Shown one piece after another: positions 36,709 through 49,719 of a stretch of DNA of 64,000 nt. The position numbers and the translations under genes are program-made. The notes under the pieces were generated by a model that was not told the origin of the DNA, ran no database searches, and was given only the letters and a program-made list of their open reading frames with translations. Origin of the DNA: Sarcocystis neurona (taxonomy: Eukaryota; Apicomplexa; Conoidasida; Eucoccidiorida; Sarcocystidae); the NCBI GenBank assembly GCA_000727475.1, contig KL647288.1:2445226-2509225 (forward strand), in the 5' to 3' direction. The first letter of the stretch is position 1; every line of letters begins with the position of its first letter.

Positions 36709-38022
36709 AGACGCGACGTATGGCTACAGTAACCACGCACGCGTGGCCCGCCTCCCATTCGTCGCAGCAGGAAACAACGGCCAGCAGGTGACAGACGCAA
36801 AGTCTCGATCGGCAGATACACACGCACCAGAGGCACAGACATACACACACCTTGCGTGAAAGACAGAGACAGAGAGACCGAGAAGACGGCGCCGAGCTAC
36901 CCAGCGACATACAATGGAGGGCAGGGGGGTCTAAACACAGATATATGTGTATATCTATATATGTAGACTACAAGGCGGATAGATACACATGTAGGGAACA
37001 TATATATATATATGTATATAGAGATAGAGACAGGTAGACGTGGAGAGAAAAAGGTGCACTTAGATGGAGAGAGACAGAGCGAGACACTGCGCCCGCATGA
37101 CGTTTACGTGTGCCCGTAAAAAAGGATTATGCCAGTGGGAGAAAGGTACTCCTTGCTCTGTGCAGGGAGGATTCCCACACAAGAGTTTTTCGCTGCTACA
37201 CGTGAGCAAAGACGAAGACATGCGCATTCGGCAGACACGAATAATAACCGGCAGAAAACATAACGACTGTCTCTCTCGCATTGCAGCCGCATTTCGCAAT
37301 TCTTTCTTCTCCTTTTTCCAGCTTTGCATGAAGCACCACACGACTTAATCCCGTATGTATACGTCCATTCATATACACAAGACACACATACACATACACA
37401 CATATATACATACACAAGTACACATACATATGCATACATACGTATGTACACAAGTACGTGCACGTACGAACGCTACAAGAAAACACGTCCATATATATAT
37501 ATAGATAAGTATGGGGTGCCTTTACGAAGCGCCCGCATATTAACGCTTAACACGCGAGTGTCATATACATCCAGCTCTACCATGCGACTCCGATTCCTCT
37601 CGAAAGTCGTAGGAAATCCGAGTTGTCCTCTCTCTCTCCTTCTTGTTCGATAAAGTGGAAATACATGTGTATCATACACCTACTTGCAGAGGGAGCGCGC
37701 ACGGGGTAATTTATTTATATATATACGCATGTGTCGCGAAGAAAAACAGTGAGCACGTAAAGTATACGAATTCACATAAATCCGCCTGTCGAACATTGGC
37801 CTGTCGAACACTTGTCTCTCTTTCGGTTTTTTTTTCGATTTTTTTCTTCCTTTCGGCTGTGCCACACGTTTCCCGGCTTCCCCAAGAGACAGAGAGGAGA
37901 GAAAGCGAGATGCGTTGTTGAACTGCAAGAAGTTTTCTTCAGAAGATGCGCGCGCCTCCGGATGGCCGCTTGCTGCAGAACAACGCGGCCTTCCTCTGGC
38001 GAGGTGTCTAGACACCTGCGCG

Positions 38023-41000
38023 CTACAAGCCAAGTCCCGTTTTCCTTCCGTCTTTTCTCTTCATGCCTTGGTAGTACTGAAACTCGAGTTCCACGTCCAT
38101 CTTCTGCTTCAAAGTCGTGTCGAGAGTCTCTTTCAGCTGCGGCAACACAGAGGGTTTGAAGTGACACACAAACAAACGACCTCCGTGGAGAGAGAGGCAA
38201 GAAACTGCGCTGTGTGGCGTGTACGTACACTTCATTCCTCACAGCAACACTTAATTCTGGCTCGACGCAGAACGTCATACCTCAGTCGATCTTTACTTCT
38301 ACACACTTCACACCATCTGCACCCACGAACGGAGAAGCACATCCACGTATATTAGACCTGCAGATATATCCTACATACTCCCATACATGCATATAGAAGA
38401 AAGTATGCATGCTGACACATACCTATATATATACACATATGTAGTCGCGTGCAAGGATATTTAGAAGGGATACGGATATGGATGCATACTTACATGTGAA
38501 CACAGAAATACAGACGCAGGATCTGGCGCAGGCGGGGGTTCACGTGAAAAAGAGAGACTCTGCAGCTGCGACGCAAAGAGGTCCGCTTTCTCCACATATT
38601 TGAACCATGCTTTACTACGAGAAAAAGGTACCCTCTACCCAAACGCAAACTTTTTACTTAGAGAAGCGCGGTCTATGCAAATATACAAATCCTTCGCTGT
38701 AGAGAATCCAGCTCTACCCACGAAAAATTTACTCATTTACTCACGTTTCCCTACGTAGAGAACCCAGGTCTACCCAGCTAACCTACCGTCACTCAGAAAA
38801 GAAGCCGGCTTTCTGCAGATATATATGAACCCTTCGTTGACGAATGCGGCCCCATTCACACAGCTTTACTTACCTCAGGAAAACAAAAGTCACCTCCAGC
38901 TCCACAGAAAACAGGCAATCTTACCACGCCGCAGGAGAATCATCTCTTCGCTTCAAATTCGAACTCTTACGTGCTTCTACCGTCTCCTCTCTTGGCGAAT
39001 ATTCGTGTCCCGGTAAAAAAGCTTACACTACTCTTTCTCTGCCCTTGTTGGTGTATCAGTCGCCTTCATATATATGGGAGAGAGAGGCCTACTTGAATAT
39101 GTATATATATACATGAAGATTACGCGTGCATGCTGTACACGGACCTGTATACACGTATACGCAGAGAGACAGAGGCCTACTTGAATATATATGAATGTAC
39201 GTATGTATATATATAACTCGTGTGCATGCATAAGTACGTACGCGTGCATATATACATATACATATGTAGAAACAAGACCTGTTAGTCTTTCTATTCCTTT
39301 TCCTCTCTCTGTCTTGTCTGCTTTCGGGTTCGTGTGCAGTTCTTCCAGTTTTCCCCTACGCATGCGCGCGCAGGTGGCACTGCTGTCCGCCGCGGCAGTG
39401 TCGCCGTCCGTCCTCCCTGTACACACCCCCCCGGTCCTATCTGCGACTTTGCTTTTTCTCTCTCATTTCTCTCCCTCCGTCCTCGCCCCTCTTTCTTCGT
39501 CGTCCTTTTTCGCCTCTCCTTTTCTCGCTTTTCTTCATACCTTGATCGCTTTGTCGGCCATGGGCAACTGCACCGCGGCTTCCGACACGTCTCCTTTGAA
39601 GCCCATCAATTTGAAAAATTTGCTCTTCTTCTCTTCGTCTGCGCTAAAGGACAGCGAGTAGAAGTTCGGGTCTACTCGGCTGCTGCTGCTGCTGCTTTCG
39701 CCGTGCGTCCCGTCCCCTCTTCGGTCGGTCGCGCCGGAGGCAGTGGCGGCTCCGCCGGAGCCCTCGCCCGTGGAGCCGCTGCCGCTGCCTCCATCGGCTG
39801 CTGCTCCTGCTCCGCCCGCCTCTCCGACTGCTGCTCCGCCGCCGCCTGCCCCTGCACCACCCGCTGCTCCTCCGGCGGAGAACCCAGCACCTCCCCCGCC
39901 GCCAGCAGAGGCAGTAGCAGCACCGGCAGCAGCACTGCCTTTGCGACTTCCCCACAGCAGCTTTCGCTTCTCTGCCACAGACAACCCGGAGCCTCCCTGT
40001 GCACTTGGCGCTGCTGCGCCACTGCCACTGACGAGCTGTCGCTGCGCGGGCAGCACCGGTCTTCCCAGCGCATTTGCACCGGCTGCCGCCGCAGCTGCAG
40101 CAGCAGCACTAATAAGCGAACAGGCAGGGCCCGTTCCCCAGCCCAGGCCTCCAAGGACGCCTGTGCCCGCCACGGCTGTTGTCGCTCCTCCTCCGCTGCC
40201 CCCTCCTCCTATGCCTCCGCTCCCGTGCAGCAGCGCAGCTTGCGCGTGCTTCGACGCGTCCCGCTGCATTTTTGCTGCATGCGCACTGGCGATTATCGCT
40301 GCTAGCCTCGCGTCCAGATCTGCGCGTCTCGCTTGCTCGTGTACGTCCGGATCCACGTCATCCCAGCCTCCTCTCTTCTTCGGCACTGCTTTGCTGCTGC
40401 TACTGCTGCTGCCCACTCCCCCTCCCGCGAGCCCGCCGCTGCTGCTGCTACTGCGCGGCGAAGAAGACGCGTTGCTGCCGCTGCTCGCGGGTCGTCCCTC
40501 GCGACTACGGCTGCGATCTCTAGTGCCGCTCTTCTTGTCATCTTCTTCGTATCTGCTACTCCATCGGCTTCTTCTTCTCGCAGCCGCACCCGCACTTCCC
40601 CGTGCTTCTCCTCCTCCGGCCCCTCTTCCTCCTCCTCCTGCTGGTTCTCCACTGCCCTCTGCTTCGTTGCCGCCTCCTCCCTCTCCAGCAGTCCTGCCGT
40701 CCACTCTGCCGGAGCCGCGTCTCGTCTCCCCCTCCTCCTCTACTTCTCCTGCAGCCCCACCAAAAACAACGCCCTCTTTGCAGCTCCGACTCTCTCCCGT
40801 CTCCGACCGCTGTTGATCCTGCCGAAACGACACGTGGCTCCTGCTCTCGTTGCTGCTTCCTCCTGCTGCTCCCTCGGCGCTGCCGCCGCGCTCTCGCCGT
40901 CTTCCGCTGCGTGCGTGTTCATTCGCCTCATCTTCTTCACTCTCTTGCGCACCTGCAGTAGACCTGCGCTGCGTTTTCCTCGCATGCGACTCCGAAGAAT

Positions 41001-41201
41001 AGACAGGATACAGCGTTGCCAAAGAAAAGGAAGGCTCGCTACTTTCATCTGGTTCTTCCCTGTCTCTTGTGTCCTCTCCTCCTCCTCTTCCTCTCTCTCC
41101 TGCTGCGCCACCTGTCTCTCCTGCGGCTGCTGCGGACTCTCTACCTGCGGAAGGCGACCGACTGCGCGCCTCCACGCACGCCAGTGACGGCACCGGCGGC
41201 T
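38023..41201 (-). CDS. SMAP-domain, Arg/Ser- and Gly/Ala-rich nuclear-type protein (5' end missing)
   Basis: Large exon 39541-41201 (about 553 codons; acceptor GTTGTTGCAG) joins in phase 0 (ATCAAG then GTATGA; acceptor GTGTTGCCGCAG) to the last exon 38023-38136 (37 codons, TAG). Order: acidic/basic low-complexity part, an RS-like stretch (RDRSRSREGR), a conserved-looking segment around KKRGGWDDVDPDVHEQARR, long Gly/Ala/Ser runs, then FYSLSFSADEEKKSKFFKLMG and, across the intron, VELEFQYYQGMKRKDG with end KTGLGL. The FxxLxFs...KFxKLMG block and the GLGL-type end match the SMAP (small acidic protein-like) domain found in RSRC2-type proteins, which are linked to RNA processing; that role is inferred. 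The true start is unknown, possibly near 44575. Confidence 0.75.
39720..40260. repeat. GC-rich Gly/Ala-coding low-complexity segment
   Basis: Within the large exon of the SMAP gene the minus strand carries GGC, GCA and GGAGC runs that encode polyglycine and polyalanine stretches. Long plus-strand frames across 39334-40816 (Ala/Pro/Ser-rich) are the antisense shadow. Confidence 0.7.
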
Positions 41202-41419
41202 CTGCAACAACAGCAGCACAACGGGAACACCAGCAGACCAACGGCAACAGCAACAGCAGCACCGCAGTCGCAGCAGCCCACGCGTCAGCTGTAAAACGAA
41301 AAGACGGGCAAGGAAAGAATCATCAGAAACGGCGACAGAAAGGAACAGAAAGACAAGGTATACGCATACACAGGCGAACAAATCCTACAAACACACGCCG
41401 CGCTCAGAACCACCTTCAA

Positions 41420-42060
41420 CCGCTGCTGCTGCTCCTCCCCCGACTTTCCTCCTTCTTTTCTGCTTCATCCTGCTGCTCTCCCGTTGCGGTTGCTGCTCCT
41501 TAGGCTGTCGCTGCCGCAGTCCCTGCTGCTGCTGCTCCTCCTTAGCGGCTCTTGTTTGCTGCGCTACGCCTCCTCTCCGCTGCTGTTGCTGTTCTTCTGT
41601 GGCTGGTTGTAGCCGCATGTCTCAATAACAACCTTCGTCAACGACGACAAGCAAAATCTGCCCCCGTTCTTTTGCACGCGAGATACTCTCTTTTCCACTT
41701 CCTTATTTCCTTCCTCTTCTACTCGACAGTGCGCGCCGTTCGCGTTTCTCCTTGTCTTCTCATTTCCTCTCTCTTTCTTCGTCTTCAGCTTGCTTCGTGG
41801 ACTTCTCTTCTTCAAAGACGTCTCCTCCTCTGGAGGTCGCTCTTCATAGGTTTTTGCTGCGCCTGCTGCTGCTTTTTTCGGGGGACGTGCAGCTGCAGCA
41901 ACAGCAACACCAGCTGCACCCAACGAGAGAAGGCCAACAGCAGCACAAAAAGCGTAGCAGCAAGTCCAGCAGCAGCAAGTTCAACAGTAGCAAGCACAGC
42001 AGCACCAAGTACAGCAGCGGCAAGTACAGCAGCAGCTGGGACAGCGGGACAGGCAACACC
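41420..42060. repeat. CTG then CAG tracts upstream of the SMAP exon
   Basis: CTGCTG runs at 41420-41600 give a Gln-rich minus frame (EEQQQQ). CAGCAGCAAG runs at 41890-42060 face the other way. Minus-strand Lys/Arg/Glu frames at 41640-41870 could hold an upstream exon of the SMAP gene, but no borders were fixed. Confidence 0.5.
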
Positions 42061-43984
42061 TTGCGTCGTGCCCTCTTCGAAACAGTTATCAGGAAAAGAA
42101 AGGAGCCGCTACAGTCGCAGCGGCGGCAGCAGTGTGTCGACGCCGCAGCAGCGTCCCCTTCCCATACAAATGCAACACACGCTAGAACACTCTCTATTCT
42201 TCTTTCCGGTCTGCTGTTCTTCTCTTCAACAGCCGCAGAAACGGCAAATCCTCGACCCCACAACAGCAACAAACGCAACACCTTACAGCAGCAAAGCGAG
42301 AGCACGCGGGACACGGGCAACAGCAGCAGGCGCGGACGCTACAGGCGGCAGCTAACAGCTGACGAACAGCTTTGTCCGCTTCTTCTCTCTTCTTTTTGTG
42401 GCGGCGTGAGTCTCTTACAGACACACATACATATATGTGTGCAATGCCTCCGTGCACTCGTCAATATTGTATGTACACGCCTACGTGTATATGTGTATGT
42501 ACACATACATATATATATATATATACACGTACTACATTTACATGTATATATATATATATGTGTAGCTATACGGCGGGTTGGTATTTGAATACGAAAGCAA
42601 CGCACGGACGCAGGTGAGAAATGCAGCTAACGCTTCCGAAAGGAAGTTAGGTACATGGGTGTACAAACAAAAGGCCAAAACATACAGCTGTTACACGTAC
42701 ATATACACGTAGATCTGCACCAGCCCACAGAGAGAGACAGTCACAGAGACATACACATGGGGCACACTGGCCACACGTATACACGTACGTATAGATAAGC
42801 ACGAACACAGAGAGAGACAGAGTGCCAGAAAGAGAGACAGAGACAGAAGGCAACAGCAACAAAGTGGCTACACGTCTATATACATATATACATGCACCAA
42901 CACACAGACGGATCCATACAGGGAGACACACAGAGACACACACGTATACGTAGAAACGGAGAAGGAACTCATCGGTCGTACAAGAGAAACACGCAGATGG
43001 AGAAAAGTGAACTAGACACGCGCGTATACGTAGACACGCACACACATCTGTACATGCCTGTATCAAGGTGTATGGAAGAAGACCGTGAACGTCCTGCATG
43101 CATGTGCAGTTAAATACAGGCAGCAGGCCTGCTCACCACGTGCACACCTAAATATATATATATACGAGGAGGAAGTACTTCAGCTAGGTCTCTGGATGTT
43201 CGTATCAATGTCACAAATTGTCTGTACGTCTACAGATGTAAATACGCTCTGCACATATGTACGTATGTGGATAGGAGGGAGATATAGAAGCGGTCGGGCA
43301 CAGCGCCTACCTATGTACATGTACTCTCCTCTACCAGGCATCTCGCTGACCGTCATCCTTCCTCTCTCTCTCTTCACAAGTGCATATATGTAATTTCCAC
43401 GTGTATATATGTACGCGTATATGTGTACGGATGTATATATACACATACATGTGTATGTGTAGGGGTGTGGGTGGAAGGAGAGAAAATTTTCTCTCACCTT
43501 TGTTGAGAATCGCCCGCGTACACGCACAGATACGTACACACATACACATAGAAGATACATACGCAGATATATCAATACACGGGTATACATGGACATATGC
43601 AGGGAGGCACTCGCGCAGCAGCACCGCAGAAGGTTTTGCTGTCGACTTCGTTTCGAAGAAGATTTAGTTCTCGCAACAACGGCATGACCCATGGGGTCTA
43701 CAACTCCATTTCGTCTATCTGTGTGTACTGAGATACACAAGCAGATACACACGCGTTTATATATATGTATATGCATGTGTATCTCGTACATACATACATA
43801 TATACAAGCACATATATACGTACAGCGGTACGGGGGCACATCTCTCTCTACGCATATACAACTGTCTGTGCGCACATGCATTTTCTCTGGCTCTACATGC
43901 TTTCTTCCTCCATACGCAAATACATGCGTCTGCATTCATTTTCTCGCTTCCCCTCTCTCTGTACACAATACCTGTCCACACTGA

Positions 43985-44310
43985 CACCCTTTCTCTCTCT
44001 TCCTCTACTCCATACTCACACACTTTCTCTATCTCTTGTCCATACTTACATTCTCCTCCTCTCTATACATATATATGTATGTGTACACACATATCTACTA
44101 CCCATACTACTCACACACTTTCTCTGCCTGTCTCTTGTTCATACTCGCGTACTTCCTTTCTCTCTCTTTCTTGTCCATACTTACACACTTTTTCTCTGTC
44201 TCTTGTTCATACTCACGCACTTTCTCTCTTTTCCATACTTCCACACTTTCTCTCTTGTCCATACTCACGTCCTTTCTTCTCCATGCTTACACACTTTCTC
44301 TCCACGCTTG
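43985..44310. repeat. CT-rich minisatellite, about ten copies
   Basis: Units of roughly 25-35 bases around CCATACTCACACACTTTCTCT and TCTCTTGT repeat with small changes. Plus-strand Leu/Ser/His frames through it are repeat translations. Confidence 0.7.
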
Positions 44311-44469
44311 CACACGCAGAGAGGTCCTGCAGATACGCCCCCCCCCGCCAGAAATGTACGTACAACAGACGCACATTCACCCATATACTCATACACCGCA
44401 CACACAGTCCGTCCAAGCCAAAAGAAGGCAATGTTGCTGCTTCTCTTTCCCCCCTTCCTTCCTTCACAT

Positions 44470-44575
44470 GAAGGCGTACGTATCGTTTCCTTCTTGGGCC
44501 CTGAGCACTTTCTTCCTTGCTTCTTTGCCTCTCTTTTCTCTCTCTCGATGACCCTTCGTCTTCAGCGTCCATCAT
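44470..44575 (-). CDS. Possible first exon of the SMAP gene
   Basis: An ATG-ATG start at 44575 opens a charged frame (DAEDEGSSRERKERQRSK) resembling the RS/RE-rich N-termini of RSRC2-like proteins. It ends near a GTACGC donor at about 44480. The link to the exon starting at 41201 (which needs one base from the exon before) is not demonstrated. It could be a separate gene or chance. Confidence 0.25.
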
Positions 44576-44644
44576 GCAGAGAGAGAGACACATAGACACA
44601 AATACATACGTGCAGGTTTATGAACGTGGTCCACGCACAGTTCT

Positions 44645-44666
44645 GAGCGAGCGCTCGCGCTCGCTC
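44645..44666. repeat. GC-rich perfect hairpin
   Basis: GAGCGAGCGC, a two-base loop, then GCGCTCGCTC: ten perfect pairs. It lies 70 bases upstream (minus-strand sense) of the candidate start codon at 44575. A further GCGAGCGCG follows. Confidence 0.85.
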
Positions 44667-44739
44667 GGGCTTGCGAGCGCGTTACACAGCAGACGGCTGC
44701 GAACCGCTCTCGTCGTTCACTCCCGCAAGTAGTGAAGTA

Positions 44740-47250
44740 CGTACACGTACACACGTTGTGTCACGATGTGTGCCTCCTGACGGAGGATGATGATGTTTGC
44801 ACGTAGAGGAATCCTCTCCAGAAATCGCAGAACCTGGTCCCACACCGAAAAAAATTCAGGCGCCTCTCTGTCTGCGCGACATACGTTTGTTGCACTTGGG
44901 CGGAAGAACTACAAAACGACAGCTCCATCCCTACATATATATACATGTATCTATAAAGGTAGATATATATATACAGGTATACACATACACACACACCCAC
45001 TCTCCCCTGGGTGTGCGTACAGAGAGAGAGACACACACACACACATATATAATACGCGTACCAGAGAAAGGCCCCAACATATACGTACAACTGGCACCAA
45101 CATGTCTGCGCACGTAGAGACCTATATTTGTTGGACTTCGCCGGTCGAGCCTCGCGACTACATACGAGCGCTCGATCGCAGCATACTACATTATATATAT
45201 ATATGTGTACAGAGTCTGTCCATTTGAGTGTGTGTAGAGACAGACACACAGATACATGTACGGACAAGAGAGGCGAGGCCACATACACGTATAACTGGCA
45301 TCTCTTTATCTGCGCAAGTGTATTATGGGGTCATAGTTTCGCACACCCACACACGTCTCTGCCATGTGGACAACGAGCAGTGAACAGTCGATCGACAAGG
45401 ATATTACATATATATGTGGGCGGGGGAGCCTGCACGTGGCCGACGGCTGCATCACAATATATAATATGTACATACACATATGTATATACAGATACACACA
45501 CACACACACACTCTCCACTGGGTGTGCACAGAGAGACAGATATAGAAGTACACAGGAGCGACGAATCCATTCATATGCACGTGCGGGGTTTCGACGTATT
45601 ATGCAGTCACACGTCTCTGCGCCTCTATACCTCTGTACACCTATTCACAGGGATACATATACGTATATACATTTTATACATAGATAAGAGGCACAGACAC
45701 ATACAATAAGCTATATACACACCTACGTACAGCGATACATATATGTATATAGACCTTCGTGGAACATGCCATATATATATATATATATATATATGGGGAA
45801 CAATGTATATACATATATACCTTCCTATAACATGTATGTGTATATTTTTCTGATATACGTATGCACATAGACAGTGAAGTGCAGGGGTTACGGCGTGTGT
45901 CCAAATCTTCACGTACAGATGAACACACGACACTACACGCCACCTTTCTATACAGAGACGTATGCACGTACACGTCTATAATTCTCTACACACACCTGTG
46001 CACATACACGTCTATAATTCTCTCTCCATATATATATATCTATACATTTATATATATGCTCTGTTGAAGACGGGTGTCTGCGTGTGTCTACGTCCCTCAT
46101 AAAACGCACACGTTGTCACGCGTGTACAAGTTTCTCTACCCATTTGCACGCGGTCATGAATATTGGCAACTGACACAGAAAGATATACGCGTGTTTCATC
46201 ATACGAGATCAAAGATCAGGAGCATCTCTCTTCGGAACTCCAGAGAGGTTCGTTACCGATCATCCATATCAACCCCCACGCGCACACAGATATGCGTGTG
46301 CGTGTCTAGACACTCGTGGACACACATACATACATATCTAAACGGTAGAGCTACGTACAGATGCAGCTACACACTTGATGTAGCTGCACTTCTGCATATA
46401 GACAGCTCTCCCCCACGTATATATACATACACAAATATATACACGTGCAGAGTAGTTGGTATGTGGACACCAGAGACGGGTTCACCTGCACCCATGTATG
46501 TCTATACACATAAATGCATGTATACACGTGCAGACAGATTGACACGTGGGCACCACACATGGATACTCTGTGTCCAGGTACCCCATCCCCGCTATATACG
46601 ACCCGCCCTCTCCCTACAAGCCGGGAGAGGTATATACACAGACGTAGATATGCGTGAGTCATGCGGAAGCAGGCATGCTCGTCTTTGTCGACCAACAAGC
46701 CTATCCGCAAGACGCACACGAAAGGACGAGCCCGGGCGGATATGTGTGTGTGTGTGTATGCCCCACGCATGCTTCCCCCGCTCATCACTCACGCCGTCCT
46801 ATTTCTACACACGAAGACGACCTCTTTACAGACAAAGCCACGGATCCCACCCACTCCCATATAAACAGATCAGTTCTGGGATATACGTACAAACATACGT
46901 GTATATCAGCGTATACACGCGGTACAAATATTGCCTCACAGCGCCGCGCCGACTGCAGCATGCGTGCGAACAGCCACACACACACACACACACATGCGCA
47001 TCCACGACCCAAACGTACGCACGCCTGCAGCGTGTTCTTCTTCCCATCTTCCCCCATTGCGTGTACTAAGCTTCGTATATAGAAAAAGAGAAAGGAGAGG
47101 AAAAGACAGATAGTCGTCCCCCACCCCCTTGTCCGCAGGAAGACGCATCTCCACACATCGTCTGTCGACAACCAGGGTCGTGAGGACGCAGGGGAAACGG
47201 CTCTATCAGCGTATACCACACTGCGTATATACACGTCAATCTGTAATATA
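44740..47250. other. Microsatellite-rich DNA, no gene recognised
   Basis: Dominated by ACAC, TATA and TACA runs (for example a TA run at 45771-45794). A phrase close to ACTCTCC-CTGGGTGTGC followed by an AGAGAG run occurs twice, near 44999 and 45510, pointing to an old duplication. Frames are short or of repeat composition. Confidence 0.4.
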
Positions 47251-47299
47251 TACATATGTATTTTATGCGTGCGCACACACTACACACCGACTCATTATC

Positions 47300-47490
47300 T
47301 AGACGCTTGCAGAGTGGTATCTTTGCATGCGGCGCAAGACATCTCTGCGGTCGCCGGAGTCAGCGGCATCCGTGGTCGAAGACGAATCGCCTTCGCTCTT
47401 CGACCGACAGCCGTGTCACCGTTCCACAACGCCAGGAGCGTGTGGGGCTTTGGCTCACGGCGCGCACCACGCGTCCAGCTCTATCCACTA
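47300..47490. other. GC-rich patch with coding-like frames on both strands
   Basis: The plus strand reads SPESAASVVEDESPS. The minus strand reads SVEERRRFVFDHGC in one frame and SKSEGDSSSTTDAADSG in another. No splice signals decide between them. It may be an isolated exon. Confidence 0.2.
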
Positions 47491-47512
47491 CTATTTTTGT
47501 GTGCACACGCTG

Positions 47513-47543
<31 letters not shown>

Positions 47544-48154
47544 CACGCCTGCACGTCTCCTCTACTGACGCAGAAGAATACACAAGGACAAAGGATACCG
47601 ATAGGCGCACACCTCTGCAGAAGAGGCGGCGGGAGAGAGAAACAAAAACACGTGGAATGATGTACACACACATATCCATACGTCTCCCTCCTCACGCCGA
47701 GAAAACAAAACCCATGTAAACAGAGACATACGCACACCTGTTTGCATGTAGTCCCTACTGACGCGTGGAGAAGGAAACAGCGAGACAGAGCGAGAAACAA
47801 GAAACATATCTACTGACCGACACTCTCTCTGCATTCGTAGACAACGAAACGGACACAGAGAAACGGAAGTCACGTTCCTGGTACGTATAAATACATCTGT
47901 GTTCCTCTCTAATGATACCCGCAGAATGAAAGAAAAACACAGAAACCTGCAGCCCCCTCTTTCCCTCTTCTTCTTTCTACAAAAAATTCACTCCCTCGTA
48001 ACAGAAGTTGCACAGTCACTCGGAACGACGAACGGCGACACCGCGCGCGCTGCACGTACGCTGACACAGAGCCGCCGGTGCGCCAGGCTGCAGAGACACA
48101 CCTGTCCACCACGTCTACGAAGTGTATGTACACCTGCACAGGAGTGTACGTGTG

Positions 48155-48305
48155 TGTACACCGATGTACGTACACTTGGAGCAGTGGTGCATGTGTGTGT
48201 GCCACCCGTGTATGTACACTTGGAGCAGTGGTGTATGTATGTGTACACCGATGTATGTACACTGGGAGCAGTGGTGTGTGTGTGTGTACCACCCGTGTAT
48301 GCAGC
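48155..48305. repeat. 44-bp minisatellite, three to four copies
   Basis: Cores CTTGGAGCAGTGGTG start at 48175, 48219 and (CTGGGAGCAG) 48262, with alternating CACCGATGTA and CACCCGTGTA spacers. Confidence 0.8.
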
Positions 48306-48469
48306 AGCAGACGTCTGCGCGGGCACCACCGGTGTATGTACACTTGGCGGCGAAACAGAGACGGGCTGTCTTCTTTGTCGTGCGTCCGCAGCGGCCGAAA
48401 CAAACCGGCATGCATACGTGCTTCTCTGTGTATGTGGGGGCGCAGGCACTACGACTCTGTTCACGTGGA

Positions 48470-48470
<1 letters not shown>

Positions 48471-48502
<32 letters not shown>
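48471..48502. repeat. Perfect AC dinucleotide run
   Basis: About sixteen uninterrupted AC units on the plus strand, one of the longest pure microsatellites here. Confidence 0.9.
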
Positions 48503-48504
<2 letters not shown>

Positions 48505-48579
48505 ATGCCGCTGCTTATCGCAGAGAACAGAAAGGGACAGTTCGTCGAGGCTGCGCGTCTGTGTCACGCCTGCCCTCAT

Positions 48580-48756
48580 TCACAAACTTCCGCAGCGCGG
48601 CGCGAGAAGACGGGACCGCTTCAGGGCCAAACAGCCTGCGAGGCCTTCCTCTTCTACACATCCCCGCACGAATCCTCCGTATACGAAAAGGCACCCGGCC
48701 AGTGCAAGAGGCACAGACACGGCAAGTGGGATGCCAAGAGACGGAGACGCCCCCAT
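48580..48756 (-). CDS. Possible 58-residue single-span membrane ORF
   Basis: An ATG-to-TGA minus-strand frame with a clear hydrophobic span (IPLAVSVPLALAGCLFVYGG) followed by a basic tail. It is on the same strand as the recognised genes, but two other frames over the same bases are also open, and there is no homology. Low weight. Confidence 0.2.
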   Translation of the reverse strand: MGASPSLGIPLAVSVPLALAGCLFVYGGFVRGCVEEEGLAGCLALKRSRLLAPRCGSL

Positions 48757-49249
48757 CCAGGCAGGCCGAAGAGACGTGCAGGACGAGGCACAGCTACATC
48801 TTACTCATACTTTTCTGTATGAGATGTGCGACCCGCGCATCTTTCCCTCCACACAGGCAACTGAATCTACGAAAATACACATCTCCTTGATTGCATGCGC
48901 TGACACAATATAATGTAGGGGGGGCGCGCACGCACATCACAGCAGACTGAGCCAGCCGTCTGTCGTCAAGCCCCCCGCCCCCGCCATCCGACGTGGAGAG
49001 GGGACTAGTCGCACACTGCTTCAGAGAAAGACGCGCAGGCAACCTTCCCGCACACACAGCAGAGAAAGAGACGAAGATTCCCGGCCGCACAGAAACAACG
49101 ACACAAGAGTCGCAGTCTACGGCAGTCGAAGTTAAGACGTAGAAAATCCTCCACCCTTTTCTGCACTTCTCTATCTTACTATACTAAGCGAGCCCCCCAC
49201 ATAAAGTTGAGCAAAAAAGCCAACACACACCCACATACGCCCTTCACTT

Positions 49250-49510
49250 GACGGTGGAAGTACAATATCCACAAGTGTATCACATCTAACAGTTGCCTCA
49301 TATATGGAAATGTCCACAGTTGCGTATCACATATATATAGTATCACAATTGCGTCGTATAGGTAAAAATATCCACAGGTGTGGATTATATATAAGATTAC
49401 GGCTGAGTAGGGACCTAATATCCGTAGGTATGAATCATATTTATATTGTCGCAGTTGCGTTAGGTAGGTAATATCGGCACGTACGGATCCATAGGTGTGG
49501 ATCATATACA
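49250..49510. repeat. Degenerate 45-65-bp repeat with TCCACAGGTGTGGAT-type core
   Basis: Cores near 49269, 49312, 49370, 49421 and 49488 share TCCACA/GGTGTGGATCATAT and an alternating CAGTTGCGT element. Copies are diverged and AT-rich. Confidence 0.6.
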
Positions 49511-49719
49511 CATATACATATATATATAGATATACCTGTGGTGCAGCAGCCGCACCAGAGGCTCGCGACCCACGTGCAGCAAAGGGACACGGCTGCTCCC
49601 CTGTCTCGCCGCCCTGCGGCCTCTACATTAAAAATTAGCAAAAAGCTTCCCTTCCTTGAAGCACACACATGTAGAGAAGACACCCCCCTATATCCTAAAG
49701 CAGACACAGCCATACATAC

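Noticed and set aside
39334..40816. 323- and 357-codon plus-strand ORFs rich in Ala, Pro and Ser
   Set aside because: Antisense to the large SMAP exon, whose minus-strand frame carries recognisable motifs.
47899..48913. Three overlapping plus-strand ORFs of 263-307 codons
   Set aside because: They run through the 44-bp minisatellite and the AC run, where all three frames lack stops.
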